Assembly: GCF_037949795.1 (NCBI RefSeq) | Contig: NZ_CP149932.1 | Span: 728,501-792,500, forward strand | Reading direction: 5' to 3' | DNA: 64,000 nucleotides | Source of the DNA: Thioclava sp. GXIMD2076 | GTDB taxonomy: Bacteria; Pseudomonadota; Alphaproteobacteria; Rhodobacterales; Rhodobacteraceae | Shown here: positions 9,841 through 19,100 of the stretch, in pieces | Layout: every line of letters begins with the position of its first letter | Numbering within the stretch: the first letter of the stretch is position 1 | Made by a program: the position numbers and the translations under genes | The notes under the pieces: generated by a model | The model's input: the letters and a program-made list of their open reading frames with translations, nothing else | Told to the model about the DNA's origin: nothing | Database searches by the model: none

Positions 9841-10083
9841 ATGCGCGCTTTCGCCATCATCCTCCTTGTGATCAGCGCCCTCATGGGGCTCATCAGTCTC
9901 GTCTTCGCGCCGCTGCTGGTCAGCCTGACCTGCGCCAATACCACCTGCACGCATGAAACCGCCTTGGCGCTCTCGGTCCTCTTCATGATCGCGCCGCTTG
10001 TCCTGTGCGTCCTGGGCATCGGGCTGAGCGTGGTGCTGTTCAAACGCAGTGCTCCCAAGGACGCTCCCCCCGAAGAGGGTTGA
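9841..10083 (+). CDS. Small two-helix membrane protein
   Basis: 80 residues. Two hydrophobic segments (about 3-29 and 41-67) are joined by a short loop [10 protein letters not shown] with two cysteines, and the tail [13 protein letters not shown] is charged and probably cytoplasmic. I do not recognise a family. The ATG at 9841 lies just after the purH terminator; no strong ribosome site is seen. It sits between purH and lspA on the same strand. Codon use is like the neighbours, which supports a real gene. Confidence 0.55.
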   Translation: MRAFAIILLVISALMGLISLVFAPLLVSLTCANTTCTHETALALSVLFMIAPLVLCVLGIGLSVVLFKRSAPKDAPPEEG

Positions 10084-10174
10084 TCCTCATCACCAAAACG
10101 CCATCGCCCCGCGGGGCGCCTTGCCCCATCCCCGCTTTCAGGGCATAGGGGGGTAATTGGAAAAGGGATCACCT

Positions 10175-10669
10175 ATGCGTCTGGCAGCTCTTTGGGCCTT
10201 TGTTATTCTGGTTCTGGATCAGGCATCGAAATATATCGTGGTGCATCTGATGCAGCTCGACCAGCGACTGGCCATCGACGTGCTGCCGCCCTTCCTAAAT
10301 TTCCGTATGGCTTGGAACAGGGGCGTGAATTTCGGTCTGTTTTCGGGCGATACCGATTATACCCGCCTTATCCTGATCGCGCTGGCGCTGGTGATTGCCG
10401 CATGGGTCGGCATCTGGATCGCGCGCAAGCCGCAGCGTCCGCTGGTGCAGGTCTCGGCGGGGTTGCTTATCGGAGGCGCGCTGGGAAATGTCATCGACCG
10501 TATCGCTTATGGCGCGGTGGCCGATTTCATCAACACCTCCCTGCCCGGCTGGCAGAACCCGTTTTCTTTCAATGTCGCCGACATCGCGATTTTCATTGGG
10601 GCCGTTGGGCTTGCCCTTTTCACGGGCAATGATCCGCGCGGAAAAAAAGGACCGGCCAAAGGGGCGTGA
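10175..10669 (+). CDS. lspA: Lipoprotein signal peptidase (signal peptidase II)
   Basis: 164 residues with four membrane segments. It cleaves prolipoproteins before the lipidated cysteine in the inner membrane. Conserved blocks are present: NRGVNFGLF (48-56), GALGNVIDR (101-109), the catalytic Asp117 in VADFI and Asp136 in FNVADIAIF. AAAAGGGA stands 8 bases before the ATG at 10175, which fixes the start over the TTG at 10157. It is followed after 52 bases by a lipoprotein gene, itself a substrate of this pathway. Confidence 0.93.
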   Translation: MRLAALWAFVILVLDQASKYIVVHLMQLDQRLAIDVLPPFLNFRMAWNRGVNFGLFSGDTDYTRLILIALALVIAAWVGIWIARKPQRPLVQVSAGLLIGGALGNVIDRIAYGAVADFINTSLPGWQNPFSFNVADIAIFIGAVGLALFTGNDPRGKKGPAKGA

Positions 10670-10721
10670 CGCCCGCTGGAGTTTAGGTTATGACGAGGCA
10701 GTATCGATGAGGGAGTGGCCA

Positions 10722-11249
10722 ATGTCGGCAGCATCAAATCTCGGGATCGCCCTTTCGGGGCTTCTTCTGTTGAGCGCCTGTGGCAGCTCGACTGTCCCCG
10801 AACTGATGAACCTGCGCACCAACCGGCCCGGGCCGGACGAGTTTGCCATTGTGCCGACCAAAGCGCTCCAGATGCCCACGGATCTCAATACCCTGCCGCC
10901 GCCCACGCCGGGCGGGTCCAATCTGGTTGACCCCACACCCGAAGCCGATGCGATCGCAGCTCTTGGCGGTAATCCGAATGCGCGTGGCAACTCCGATGGG
11001 GCGCTTGTCAGCTATGCGGCACGCAAAGGCACAGATCCGTCGATCCGTCAGGAACTGGCCGCCGCCGATCTGGACTACCGCAAGGATCACCGTGGCCGCC
11101 TTCTGGACCGCATTACCGGCAAGACCCTGTATTACAAAGCCTATGCGCCGATGGCCCTCAATCAGGAAACCGAGCTGGAACGCTGGCGTCGCCTGAATGT
11201 TGCAACGCCTTCGGCCCCACCTTCGGGAACGGCTCAGGCCGCGCAATAG
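10722..11249 (+). CDS. DUF3035-type lipoprotein
   Basis: 175 residues. The N-terminus is a lipoprotein signal with lipobox LLLLSAC, so the mature protein is lipid-anchored at the Cys. The middle is Pro-rich (TLPPPTPGGSNLVDPTPEAD), typical of the DUF3035 family of alphaproteobacterial lipoproteins downstream of lspA. The start MSAASNL has GGGAG 7-8 bases upstream; an ATG at 10707 is the alternative. The function is unknown. Position between lspA and the M16 peptidases suggests an envelope role. Confidence 0.75.
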   Translation: MSAASNLGIALSGLLLLSACGSSTVPELMNLRTNRPGPDEFAIVPTKALQMPTDLNTLPPPTPGGSNLVDPTPEADAIAALGGNPNARGNSDGALVSYAARKGTDPSIRQELAAADLDYRKDHRGRLLDRITGKTLYYKAYAPMALNQETELERWRRLNVATPSAPPSGTAQAAQ

Positions 11250-11290
11250 CGACGTCCACGCTGCAAATATCGTAATTTCTGCGTTATTCG

Positions 11291-11313
11291 GGTGAGTTAT
11301 CCATCAACTCACC
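11291..11313. terminator. 8-bp inverted repeat between the lipoprotein and M16 genes
   Basis: GGTGAGTT (11291-11298) pairs with AACTCACC (11306-11313) around a 7-base loop. There is no T tract, so it may be a weak terminator or a protein-binding palindrome upstream of the M16 genes. Confidence 0.35.
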
Positions 11314-11323
11314 GTCAATCCGC

Positions 11324-11350
11324 TTGCGACGGAACGGTTCTGTCTACAAT
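11324..11350 (+). promoter_or_regulatory. Candidate promoter of the M16 peptidase pair
   Basis: TTGCGA (11324-11329) and TACAAT (11345-11350) lie 26 bases before the ATG at 11376. The -10 box is good, but the spacer is only 15 bases. Confidence 0.35.
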
Positions 11351-11375
11351 GTAGCGCAAAACGTTTGAGGTCCCG

Positions 11376-12716
11376 ATGGTGCGCGCATGGCTTGCTGCTG
11401 CCTTTGCCCTGACAGCTTTTCCCGCTGTCTCGGCCGAGGTCAGTTCTTTCACTCTGGAGAACGGGTTACAGACCGTAGTGATCGAGGATCACCGCGCCCC
11501 TGCCGTTGTCCAGATGGTCTGGTACAAGGTGGGCGCCGCCGATGAGGTGGCCGGAAAATCGGGGATCGCGCATTATCTCGAACATCTGATGTTCAAAGGC
11601 ACCGACACAATGGCGCCGGGCGAACTGTCGAAGACCGTCTCCGCCAATGGCGGCTCGGATAACGCCTTCACCAGCGATGATTACACCGCCTATTACCAAC
11701 GCATCGCCTCCGACCGGCTGGAGTTGGTGATGAAGATGGAAGCGGACCGCATGCAGCATCTGCAGATCTCGCCCGATGACTGGAAGACCGAACGTCAGGT
11801 GATCCTCGAGGAACGCTCGCAGCGCACCGATAGCAATCCGCAGGCGCTATTCTCGGAACAGGTGAATGCCGCGCAATACCAGAACTCGCCCTATGGCACC
11901 CCGATCATCGGCTGGCGTGCCGAGATGGAAGGGCTGACCCGTGAGGATGCGCTGGCATGGTATCACCGCTATTACGCGCCCAATAACGCCGTTCTGGTAG
12001 TGGCGGGCGATGTCACTCCCGAGGAGGTGAAGACGTTGGCCGAGAAATATTACGGCCCGATCCCCGCCAATCCGGATCTGCCGCCGCGTGTGCGCCCGCA
12101 AGAGCCCACCCAGCTGGCCGAGCGCAAGATCGACTTCCGCGATCCGCGTGTGGCCCAACCCTCGCTCACGCGCAGTTATCTGGCCCCCGAACGCAATCCG
12201 GGCGACCAAAAGGAAGCCGCGGCCCTGACCGTCTTGGCCGATCTCCTGGGCGGCAATTCGCAGACCTCCGTGCTGGGACGCAAGCTGATCTTCGGCACCG
12301 GCGAGGCGATCTTCGTCAATGCGTGGTATAACGGGCTGTCTGTGGACAAGACGACCTTCGGCCTGTCGGTCGTGCCTGCCGCCGATGTCACACTGCCCGA
12401 GGCGGAAGCAGCGCTCGACAAGGCGCTGGCCGAGTTCATGGCCAACGGGATCGATCCTGACCAGTTCCAGCGGATCAAGACCCAGATCCATGCCAGCGAG
12501 ATCTATGCAGAGGATGACGTTCAGGGCATGGCCCAACGCTACGGTTCCGCGCTCGCGCAGGGCTTCTCGATCGAGGATGTGCAGGACTGGCCTGACGTGC
12601 TGGAGGCTGTCACCCCCGAAGATGTCATGACAGCGGCCAAGGACGTGCTCGTGAAGCGCAACGCCGTGACCGGCTATCTCGACAAACCCGCGGCATCGGA
12701 GGCACCCCAACAATGA
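11376..12716 (+). CDS. M16-family zinc metallopeptidase (catalytic subunit)
   Basis: 446 residues with a signal peptide (cleavage near VSA, 20). The zinc site HYLEH (66-70, the HxxEH motif of pitrilysin/MPP) is intact in GIAHYLEHLMFKGT, followed by the family block SDDYTAYYQ. It is probably a periplasmic protease. In this family a catalytic and a non-catalytic chain often form a heterodimer, and the next gene, which overlaps this one by 4 bases (ATGA), looks like that partner. Substrates are unknown. Confidence 0.88.
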   Translation: MVRAWLAAAFALTAFPAVSAEVSSFTLENGLQTVVIEDHRAPAVVQMVWYKVGAADEVAGKSGIAHYLEHLMFKGTDTMAPGELSKTVSANGGSDNAFTSDDYTAYYQRIASDRLELVMKMEADRMQHLQISPDDWKTERQVILEERSQRTDSNPQALFSEQVNAAQYQNSPYGTPIIGWRAEMEGLTREDALAWYHRYYAPNNAVLVVAGDVTPEEVKTLAEKYYGPIPANPDLPPRVRPQEPTQLAERKIDFRDPRVAQPSLTRSYLAPERNPGDQKEAAALTVLADLLGGNSQTSVLGRKLIFGTGEAIFVNAWYNGLSVDKTTFGLSVVPAADVTLPEAEAALDKALAEFMANGIDPDQFQRIKTQIHASEIYAEDDVQGMAQRYGSALAQGFSIEDVQDWPDVLEAVTPEDVMTAAKDVLVKRNAVTGYLDKPAASEAPQQ

Positions 12717-14014
12717 TCCGGCTTTTGCTTGCAGGTCTTTTCGCGCTGACCCTTTCGGTGCCTGCCCGTGCGCTCGACATCCAGCAGGTGACCTCGGAGG
12801 GCGGCATCAAGGCATGGCTCGTCGAGGCGCATGACATCCCCTTCACCGCGCTGCGCATCAGTTTCAAGGGCGGCGCGAGCCTCGATGCGCCCAACAAACG
12901 CGGCGAGATCAATCTGATGACCGCCACGCTCGAAGAGGGCGCGGGCGATATGTCGGCGCAGGATTTTGCCGCCGCCGAAGAGGGGCTGGCGGCCAATTTC
13001 GGTTTTGATGTGGGCGATGACACGCTGACCATCAGTGCGCGGATGCTCAGCGAGAACCGCGATCAGGCGGTGGATCTGCTGCGGCAGGCGTTGATCAATC
13101 CGCGCTTCGACCAGTCGGCGGTGGATCGTGTGCGCGGTCAGGTGCAGGCCATCATCGCCTCCAACGCGCAGGATCCGAACGCTCTCGCCTCCAAGACCTT
13201 CGCCCATGAGGCGTTTGGCGACCATCCCTATGGCAGCTCGATCAACGGCACGGCCGATAGCGTGGCGGCACTGACCCGCGAGGATATGTTCGACGCGAAA
13301 GCCCGCGTGATGGCGAAAGACCGCATGGTGGTTTCGGCTGTTGGCGATATCACCGCCGCCCAGCTGGGCCCGATGCTGGACCATCTTCTGGGCGATCTGC
13401 CCGCCACGGGTGCCGATATGCCTGCCCCCGCCAAACTCGCACTGACCGGTGGCACCACAGTCGTCGATTTCGACACACCGCAATCGGTGGTGGTCTTCGG
13501 TCAGGCGGGTATCGGTATGGACGATCCCGATTTCTTCGCGGCCTTCGTGCTCAACCAGATCCTCGGTGCGGGCGGGTTCTCCTCGCGGCTGATGGACGAG
13601 GTGCGCGAGAAGCGCGGGCTGACCTATGGTATCTACACCTATCTCGTCGATCAGGATCTGGCCAAGACATGGCAGGGCGGGTTCTCCTCGGCCAACGACA
13701 AGACCGCCGAGGCGATCAAGGTGGTGAAGGATCAATGGGCCAAGGCCGCCACCGGTGATATCACCGATAAGGAACTCACCGATGCCAAGACCTATCTGAC
13801 CGGCGCTTACCCGTTGCGCTTCGATGGGAATGGCCAGATCGCGGGGATTCTCGCGGGGATGCAGCTTTCTGACATGCCCGCCGATTATATCAACACCCGC
13901 AATGCCAAGATCGACGCGGTGACCAAGGACGATGTGGCCCGTGTCGCCAAGCGCCTGTTGAAGGCCGATGATCTGCGATTCGTGGTTGTGGGCAAACCCA
14001 CAGGGCTCGAGTAG
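12713..14014 (+). CDS. M16-family protein without zinc motif (likely non-catalytic partner)
   Basis: 433 residues with a signal peptide. The fold signatures of M16 are present (VREKRGLTYGIYTY, a C-terminal RLLKADDLRFVVVG), but where HxxEH should stand the sequence reads RGEINLMTATLEEGAG, so zinc cannot be bound. This matches the inactive chain of two-chain M16 peptidases, which supplies the glycine-rich loop and substrate groove. It is translationally coupled to the upstream gene through an ATGA overlap. Confidence 0.85.
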   Translation: MIRLLLAGLFALTLSVPARALDIQQVTSEGGIKAWLVEAHDIPFTALRISFKGGASLDAPNKRGEINLMTATLEEGAGDMSAQDFAAAEEGLAANFGFDVGDDTLTISARMLSENRDQAVDLLRQALINPRFDQSAVDRVRGQVQAIIASNAQDPNALASKTFAHEAFGDHPYGSSINGTADSVAALTREDMFDAKARVMAKDRMVVSAVGDITAAQLGPMLDHLLGDLPATGADMPAPAKLALTGGTTVVDFDTPQSVVVFGQAGIGMDDPDFFAAFVLNQILGAGGFSSRLMDEVREKRGLTYGIYTYLVDQDLAKTWQGGFSSANDKTAEAIKVVKDQWAKAATGDITDKELTDAKTYLTGAYPLRFDGNGQIAGILAGMQLSDMPADYINTRNAKIDAVTKDDVARVAKRLLKADDLRFVVVGKPTGLE

Positions 14015-14047
14015 GCCCCGACACCCGCTTGCCAGATATCCACAGAA

Positions 14048-14078
14048 AAGCCCGTCCGGACCCGTTTCGGACGGGCTT
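14048..14078 (+). terminator. Hairpin terminator after the M16 pair
   Basis: Perfect 11-bp inverted repeat (14048-14058 with 14068-14078, loop 9) between the second M16 gene and mutL, followed by CATTTAT. Confidence 0.6.
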
Positions 14079-14100
14079 CATTTATGCTAGGTCTGGTGGC

Positions 14101-16053
14101 ATGACGCTCGACACCCCCAATATGCATCCCCCCGTTACGCATTCTATGCGCCCCGTCATCCGGCAGCTTGATGACGCCGCCGCCAACCGCATCGCGGCAG
14201 GCGAGGTGGTCGAGCGCCCGTCCTCCGCCGTGAAAGAACTGGTGGAAAACGCCATCGATGCGGGCGCCACGCGGGTGGATGTCGCTTATGCCGATGGCGG
14301 CAAAACGATGATCCGCATCACCGATAATGGCTGTGGCATGACTGCCGAGGATCTGCCGCTGGCGCTCTCGCGCCATGCCACCTCCAAGATCGACGGATCG
14401 GATCTGCTGAACATCCACACCTTCGGTTTCCGTGGCGAGGCGCTGCCCTCGCTGGGATCGGTCGGGCGGCTGACCATCACCTCGCGCGCCGAAGGGTTTG
14501 ACGCGGCCACCATCACCGTGAATGGCGGGCAGATCGGGGCCGTGAAACCGGCCGCACTGAACCGCGGCACCGTCGTCGAGCTGCGTGATCTCTTCTACGC
14601 GACCCCCGCGCGGCTGAAATTCATGCGCACCGACCGTGCCGAGGCGCAGGCGATCTCGGATGTGATGAAGCGTCTGGCGATGGCCGAACCCAAGATCAGC
14701 TTCACCCTGCGCGATGTCACCGATGGCAAGCGCGAGCGCGAGATCTTCCGGTTCGATGCCGAACAGGGCGAGATGTTCGATGCGCTGGGGATGCGGCTGG
14801 CCCGCGTGATCGGCCGCGAATTTGCCGATAATGCGATCCCGATCGACGCCGAGCGCGAGGGGGTGCGGCTGACGGGCTATGCGGCGCTGCCCACATATTC
14901 GCGTGGTGCCGCGGTGGAACAGTTCCTGTTCGTCAATAACCGCCCCGTGCGCGACAAGATGCTGATCGGCGCCTTGCGCGCGGCCTATATGGATTTCCTC
15001 TCGCGCGAGCGGCATCCGGCGGCGGCGCTGTTTATCAGCTGTGATCCCGAGCGGGTTGATGTGAACGTGCACCCCGCCAAGGCGGAGGTGCGCTTTCGCG
15101 AATCCCAAGTGGTGCGCGGGCTGATCGTTTCGGGTCTGCGGGCGGCGCTGGGGGGGGCAGGGCATCGTGCCTCGAGCACCGTGGCCGATGCGACTTTGGC
15201 GGCCTTCCGGCCCGAAGCACGACCAGAACCGGCGGCGCAGCAGACCTTTGCCCGCATCTACCAGATGGACCGGCCCAGCATGGGCGCGACCCGCGCCGCC
15301 TATGCCGCCCAAGCGCCCGATTTCCGTCCCGCGCCCGCCTACCCTGCGCCAGCCTGTCCCTCCCCCCCACAGGAAGGCTTCGCGGAAACCACGGCCTTCC
15401 ACGAGGCGCAGCCTACCTATGACGCCCCGTCGGCGCGGTTTGAAACTGCCCCCGCCGCCCCCGATCTGACCGCCCGCCCCTTGGGCGCGGCGCGTGCGCA
15501 GCTCCACGAGAATTACATCGTGGCCCAAACCGAGCGCGGGATGGTGATCGTAGACCAGCATGCCGCCCATGAGCGGCTCGTCTATGAGCGCCTCAAGCGC
15601 CAGATGGCCGAAAACGGCGTGCCCGCACAGGCGCTCCTGATCCCCGAGATCGTCGAGCTGTCGGCAGGGGATGCGGCGCTTCTGCTGGACCATGCCGATA
15701 CCTTGTCCAAACTGGGCCTGAGCATCGAGGAATTTGGTGGCAGCGCCATCGCCGTGCGCGAGACCCCCGCGATTCTGGGCGAGATCAATGCCGAGGCGAT
15801 GCTGCGTGATGTGCTGGATGAGCTTTCCGATCTGGGCGATAGCCAGCTGGTGCAGGCCAAGATCGAGGCGGTTCTGTCGCGCATGGCCTGTCACGGCTCC
15901 ATCCGCTCGGGGCGTCAGATGCGCGCCGAGGAGATGAACGCGCTCCTGCGCGAGATGGAGGCCACGCCCCATTCCGGTCAATGCAATCATGGCCGCCCCA
16001 CCTATGTCGAGTTGAAGCTTTCGGATATCGAGCGGCTTTTCGGCCGCACCTGA
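14101..16053 (+). CDS. mutL: DNA mismatch repair protein MutL (endonuclease type)
   Basis: 650 residues. The N-terminal GHKL ATPase shows NRIAAGEVVERP, ELVENAIDAGA, ITDNGCGM and FGFRGEALPSLGSV. A Pro/Ala-rich linker follows, then the C-terminal dimerisation domain with the nuclease motif DQHAAHERLVYE (from Asp485), ACHGSIRSG and CNHGRPTYVEL, which bind the catalytic metal. Bacteria without MutH use this MutL nicking activity. Start: ATG at 14101, directly after the terminator; later ATGs at 14122 and 14146 are possible, the last matching the common MutL N-terminus. Confidence 0.94.
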   Translation: MTLDTPNMHPPVTHSMRPVIRQLDDAAANRIAAGEVVERPSSAVKELVENAIDAGATRVDVAYADGGKTMIRITDNGCGMTAEDLPLALSRHATSKIDGSDLLNIHTFGFRGEALPSLGSVGRLTITSRAEGFDAATITVNGGQIGAVKPAALNRGTVVELRDLFYATPARLKFMRTDRAEAQAISDVMKRLAMAEPKISFTLRDVTDGKREREIFRFDAEQGEMFDALGMRLARVIGREFADNAIPIDAEREGVRLTGYAALPTYSRGAAVEQFLFVNNRPVRDKMLIGALRAAYMDFLSRERHPAAALFISCDPERVDVNVHPAKAEVRFRESQVVRGLIVSGLRAALGGAGHRASSTVADATLAAFRPEARPEPAAQQTFARIYQMDRPSMGATRAAYAAQAPDFRPAPAYPAPACPSPPQEGFAETTAFHEAQPTYDAPSARFETAPAAPDLTARPLGAARAQLHENYIVAQTERGMVIVDQHAAHERLVYERLKRQMAENGVPAQALLIPEIVELSAGDAALLLDHADTLSKLGLSIEEFGGSAIAVRETPAILGEINAEAMLRDVLDELSDLGDSQLVQAKIEAVLSRMACHGSIRSGRQMRAEEMNALLREMEATPHSGQCNHGRPTYVELKLSDIERLFGRT

Positions 16054-16097
16054 TCTCCGGCCTTTATGTGTAACGGACACCGCCTTTGGAACATTTG

Positions 16098-17516
16098 ATG
16101 AACGATCCTCTCCTTCTCGGGCTGGCCGCATTGGCGGCCCTGCTGTTTTTGGCGCTGGTGGCGACCCTGCGCCGCGCGGGCCGTGCGGAAGCCTCGCTCG
16201 CGCAGACCCGCGCATGGGAAGGCGAGGCGCGGCGGATGCGCGAGGCGCTTCTGGTCGAGGAAGCCAATTCCCAGCGTCTGCCGGAGGTCATGGACGAGCT
16301 GCGCCAGACCCGTGCGCGGCTGGAAGGCGAATACCGCCACCGTGTGCAGGCCGAGCAGGCCTTCCACTCGCTCAAGCGCGAGCACGAGGCGCGGCTCGAG
16401 GAGCTGCGCGGCATGAAGCGCGAGATCGAGGACCGGTTCTCGCATGTGGCCTCGGGTGTGTTGCAGCAGAACTCGGAAGCGTTCCTGAAGCTCGTTTCGG
16501 AGCGGTTCCAGACCCACAGCCAAGGCGCGCAGGAAGAGCTCGATCGTCGCCGCGCCGCGATAGAGCATCTGGTAAAACCGCTCGACCAGCGTCTGGGCGA
16601 GATGGGCACCAAGATCGCCGAGCTGGAAAAGGCCCGTGGCGAGGCTTATGGCGCGATCCATAACCAGGTGAAGGCGCTGGCCGAGGGGCAGGCCCATCTG
16701 GGGATGGAAACCCGCAAGCTGGTGCAGGCCCTGCGCGCGCCCAAGACCCGTGGCCGCTGGGGCGAGATGCAGCTGAAACAGGTCTTCGAGATGGCGGGAA
16801 TGACGGAAAATGTCGATTTCCATCTGGAGCAGCATCTGGCGACAGACGAGGGCGCGCGCCGCCCCGATGCGGTGGTGCATATTCCGGGCGGGCGCTCGAT
16901 CGTGGTGGATGCCAAGACACCGCTCGAGGCCTATCTGGATGCGCTCGATGCCGAGACACCAGACCAGCAGGCGGCCCAGCTGGCCCGCCATGCCAGCCAT
17001 ATCCGCACCCATGTGAAGCAGCTGGCCTCCAAATCCTACCAGTCCCAGATCGAGGGCACGCCCGATTTCGTGGTGATGTTCATCCCCGGCGAGACCTTCG
17101 TATCGGCGGCAGCCGAAGCCGATCCCGGTCTGATCGATTACGCCTTCGCGCAGAAGGTGCTGATCGCCACGCCCACCACGCTGATGGCGCTGGTCAAGGC
17201 CATCGCCTATGGCTGGCAGCAGGAGCGTATGGCGCGTAACGCCCTGGAAGTGCAGAAAACCGCTCGCGATCTCTATGACCGGCTGAAGGTCTTCGGCACC
17301 CATGTGGACGGGATAGGCCGCGCCCTCACGCAATCGGTGGACCGCTATAACAAGGCCGTGGGCTCGCTCGAGGGGCGTGTCCTGCCGGCGGCGCGGCGGT
17401 TCGAGGTAATGGGCGTGGTGCCCGAGGAGAACAGCATGGAGAGCCCCACCTTCGTCGAGGCGCATCCGCGCACCCTGTCCTCGCCGCTTCTGGCTGACGA
17501 TACGTCGCAAGATTAG
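16098..17516 (+). CDS. rmuC: DNA recombination protein RmuC
   Basis: 472 residues. An N-terminal membrane anchor (about 5-27) is followed by a long coiled coil (about 30-150) and the RmuC nuclease-like domain with RGRWGEMQLKQVFEMAGM, SIVVDAKTPLEAYLDA and FIPGETFVSAAAEADP; this domain is related to PD-(D/E)xK nucleases. RmuC limits inversions and tandem repeats in E. coli; its biochemical role is unsettled. The start ATG at 16098 is preferred to a TTG at 16086. It follows mutL by 44 bases, so both may be one DNA-repair transcript. Confidence 0.9.
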   Translation: MNDPLLLGLAALAALLFLALVATLRRAGRAEASLAQTRAWEGEARRMREALLVEEANSQRLPEVMDELRQTRARLEGEYRHRVQAEQAFHSLKREHEARLEELRGMKREIEDRFSHVASGVLQQNSEAFLKLVSERFQTHSQGAQEELDRRRAAIEHLVKPLDQRLGEMGTKIAELEKARGEAYGAIHNQVKALAEGQAHLGMETRKLVQALRAPKTRGRWGEMQLKQVFEMAGMTENVDFHLEQHLATDEGARRPDAVVHIPGGRSIVVDAKTPLEAYLDALDAETPDQQAAQLARHASHIRTHVKQLASKSYQSQIEGTPDFVVMFIPGETFVSAAAEADPGLIDYAFAQKVLIATPTTLMALVKAIAYGWQQERMARNALEVQKTARDLYDRLKVFGTHVDGIGRALTQSVDRYNKAVGSLEGRVLPAARRFEVMGVVPEENSMESPTFVEAHPRTLSSPLLADDTSQD

Positions 17517-17585
17517 GGGCCCGCTGATTTCACTTGCCCGATGCTGGAGATAGCGCGACACTTGATCCATATGGAGGACAAACCC

Positions 17586-17930
17586 ATGCTGACGCTATCC
17601 CCATCCAAACTTGCCACTGTTATCCTTCGCGCGCGTAAATTCGATGCCGATATCCCCGGCAGCGGCAAGGCGCGTGAGCTGAAGGGCTTCATTGCCGCCA
17701 TGAACGAGGACGAGCAGGCCGACCTGACCGCGATCATGTGGATCGGACGCGACACCTATGACGCCGAAGACCTCGAGGACGCGATCGAAATGGCGCGGAC
17801 CGAAGCCTCTGTTCCGACGGCCGAGTATCTTCTGGACAACCCTCTTCTGGCCGAACATCTGGAACTCGGGGCAGAGGCGCTGGGGATCGATCTGGAAGAG
17901 GCCGAAGCCGAAGCCTATCCCACGGTCTGA
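17586..17930 (+). CDS. DUF3775-type small acidic protein
   Basis: 114 residues, acidic. The block LKGFIAAMNEDEQADLTAIMWIGRDTYD (split about residues 35-60) is the DUF3775 signature seen in alphaproteobacteria; no enzymatic motif is visible. GGAGG stands 8 bases before the ATG at 17586, which sets the start over two earlier in-frame ATGs. The C-terminal half (ALGIDLEEAEAEAY) is Glu/Ala-rich. The function is unknown. Confidence 0.7.
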   Translation: MLTLSPSKLATVILRARKFDADIPGSGKARELKGFIAAMNEDEQADLTAIMWIGRDTYDAEDLEDAIEMARTEASVPTAEYLLDNPLLAEHLELGAEALGIDLEEAEAEAYPTV

Positions 17931-18053
17931 TCGCCACAGGATACGCCGTCCGGTTGTAATATTGGCGGGCATGAAACGTTTTATCTGCGTTGCGGCCTTG
18001 CGCAGCGAACGCGGCGCAGGCTACGAAAGAAGGAGTTCTTCCGGATCTTTGGC

Positions 18054-19016
18054 ATGCGTGCGCTTTTCTGTCTGATTCCTGCTTTGCTCTGGGCCGATAT
18101 GGCCCATGCCCTGCCTGATGGCGGCTATCTTCTGGCGACCCCGATTCTCGATACCGAGAAGACCGATCCGCGCTATATCCATCTGCAGGTCGACGGAACG
18201 ACGATCACGGTGACCTATGCGTCGATCACGCCCCCCGATGCCACGGCCTGCCGCGACACCGATTATTGCGACATGCTTTGGGACGGGCTGAAGCTGCGTT
18301 ATAGCGAGAAGGACGGCACGCTGAAGGTGACCGACCGCAACGTGACCCGTGATGACAAGCCGAGCGATGCCAACCGCAAGTCAGGCGATCCGACCGCCGA
18401 CCAGAAGCTCTATTTCGAGCCCCTCATCCGCCGGATGAACGGTGCGAAAGTGGCAGGCAACGCGGCGGGCGGCTTCACCCTGACCACCGAGCTGGGCCAG
18501 GCGAAATTCAGTCCGCTCCCACGGGAAGGTCTTCCGCTCCTGACCGCATGGATGGCCCAGACCGGTGCCGATCCCGACCAGTTGGGCTATTGCGACGTGC
18601 CGCAATTCTCGCAACTCTATACCTTTGATGCGGGCAAGGGGTTCCGTCAGGCACTGGAGGTCTTTGCTGCGGCACAAGCCGCTGATGTCGCCGCCAACCG
18701 CATGGGTGCGATCGAACCGCCCGATAACGGCACGAGCAACAGTCTGGGCAGCGCCTTCGAGGCACGCCGCCCTGCGACCATGCTGGAAATGGCGATGTGG
18801 CGGCTCAACCTCGCCCCCGAAACGCCGCCGGACCAGATCGTCGACGAGATCGATCGCGAGATCGGAACCCCCGATGCGATGGCTGTCGTCACACCGCTGA
18901 TCCCTGCCCTGCCCATGGCCGCAGCCTATAAGGCCAAGTTGCGCACGATCCGCGCGGCAGGCACGCCGCTCAACGCACCGCTCTGCATGGATATGACTTT
19001 GGGTATGGCCAAGTAA
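18054..19016 (+). CDS. Exported protein of unknown function
   Basis: 320 residues with an N-terminal signal peptide (cleavage near AHA, 19). No catalytic motif stands out. The mature part contains four to five cysteines (ACRDTDYC near 64-71, a Cys in GYCDVP, APLCMD at the end) that could form disulfides in the periplasm. GAAGGAG lies about 18 bases before the ATG, which is far, so the start is less sure. It is convergent with the response regulator, with a shared hairpin between. Confidence 0.6.
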   Translation: MRALFCLIPALLWADMAHALPDGGYLLATPILDTEKTDPRYIHLQVDGTTITVTYASITPPDATACRDTDYCDMLWDGLKLRYSEKDGTLKVTDRNVTRDDKPSDANRKSGDPTADQKLYFEPLIRRMNGAKVAGNAAGGFTLTTELGQAKFSPLPREGLPLLTAWMAQTGADPDQLGYCDVPQFSQLYTFDAGKGFRQALEVFAAAQAADVAANRMGAIEPPDNGTSNSLGSAFEARRPATMLEMAMWRLNLAPETPPDQIVDEIDREIGTPDAMAVVTPLIPALPMAAAYKAKLRTIRAAGTPLNAPLCMDMTLGMAK

Positions 19017-19027
19017 CCATATAAAAT

Positions 19028-19053
19028 GGCCCCACCCCGCGACGGGTAGGGCC
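19028..19053. terminator. Hairpin between convergent genes
   Basis: Imperfect inverted repeat (19028-19037 with 19044-19053, one mismatch, loop 6). The plus strand continues with GTTTCG and the minus strand with ATTTTATA, so it can end transcripts from both sides. Confidence 0.55.
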
Positions 19054-19100
19054 GTTTCGCCATAGATTTCCCTTAGAGACAATAAGAGGAAGGCGAAGGC

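Noticed and set aside
8100..10172. 690-residue antisense frame opposite purH
   Set aside because: purH is certain by motifs and length; the antisense frame has no domain signature and Arg/Gly/His-rich composition.
13885..16215. Long antisense frame opposite mutL
   Set aside because: mutL has all motifs; the antisense frame is a codon-bias shadow.
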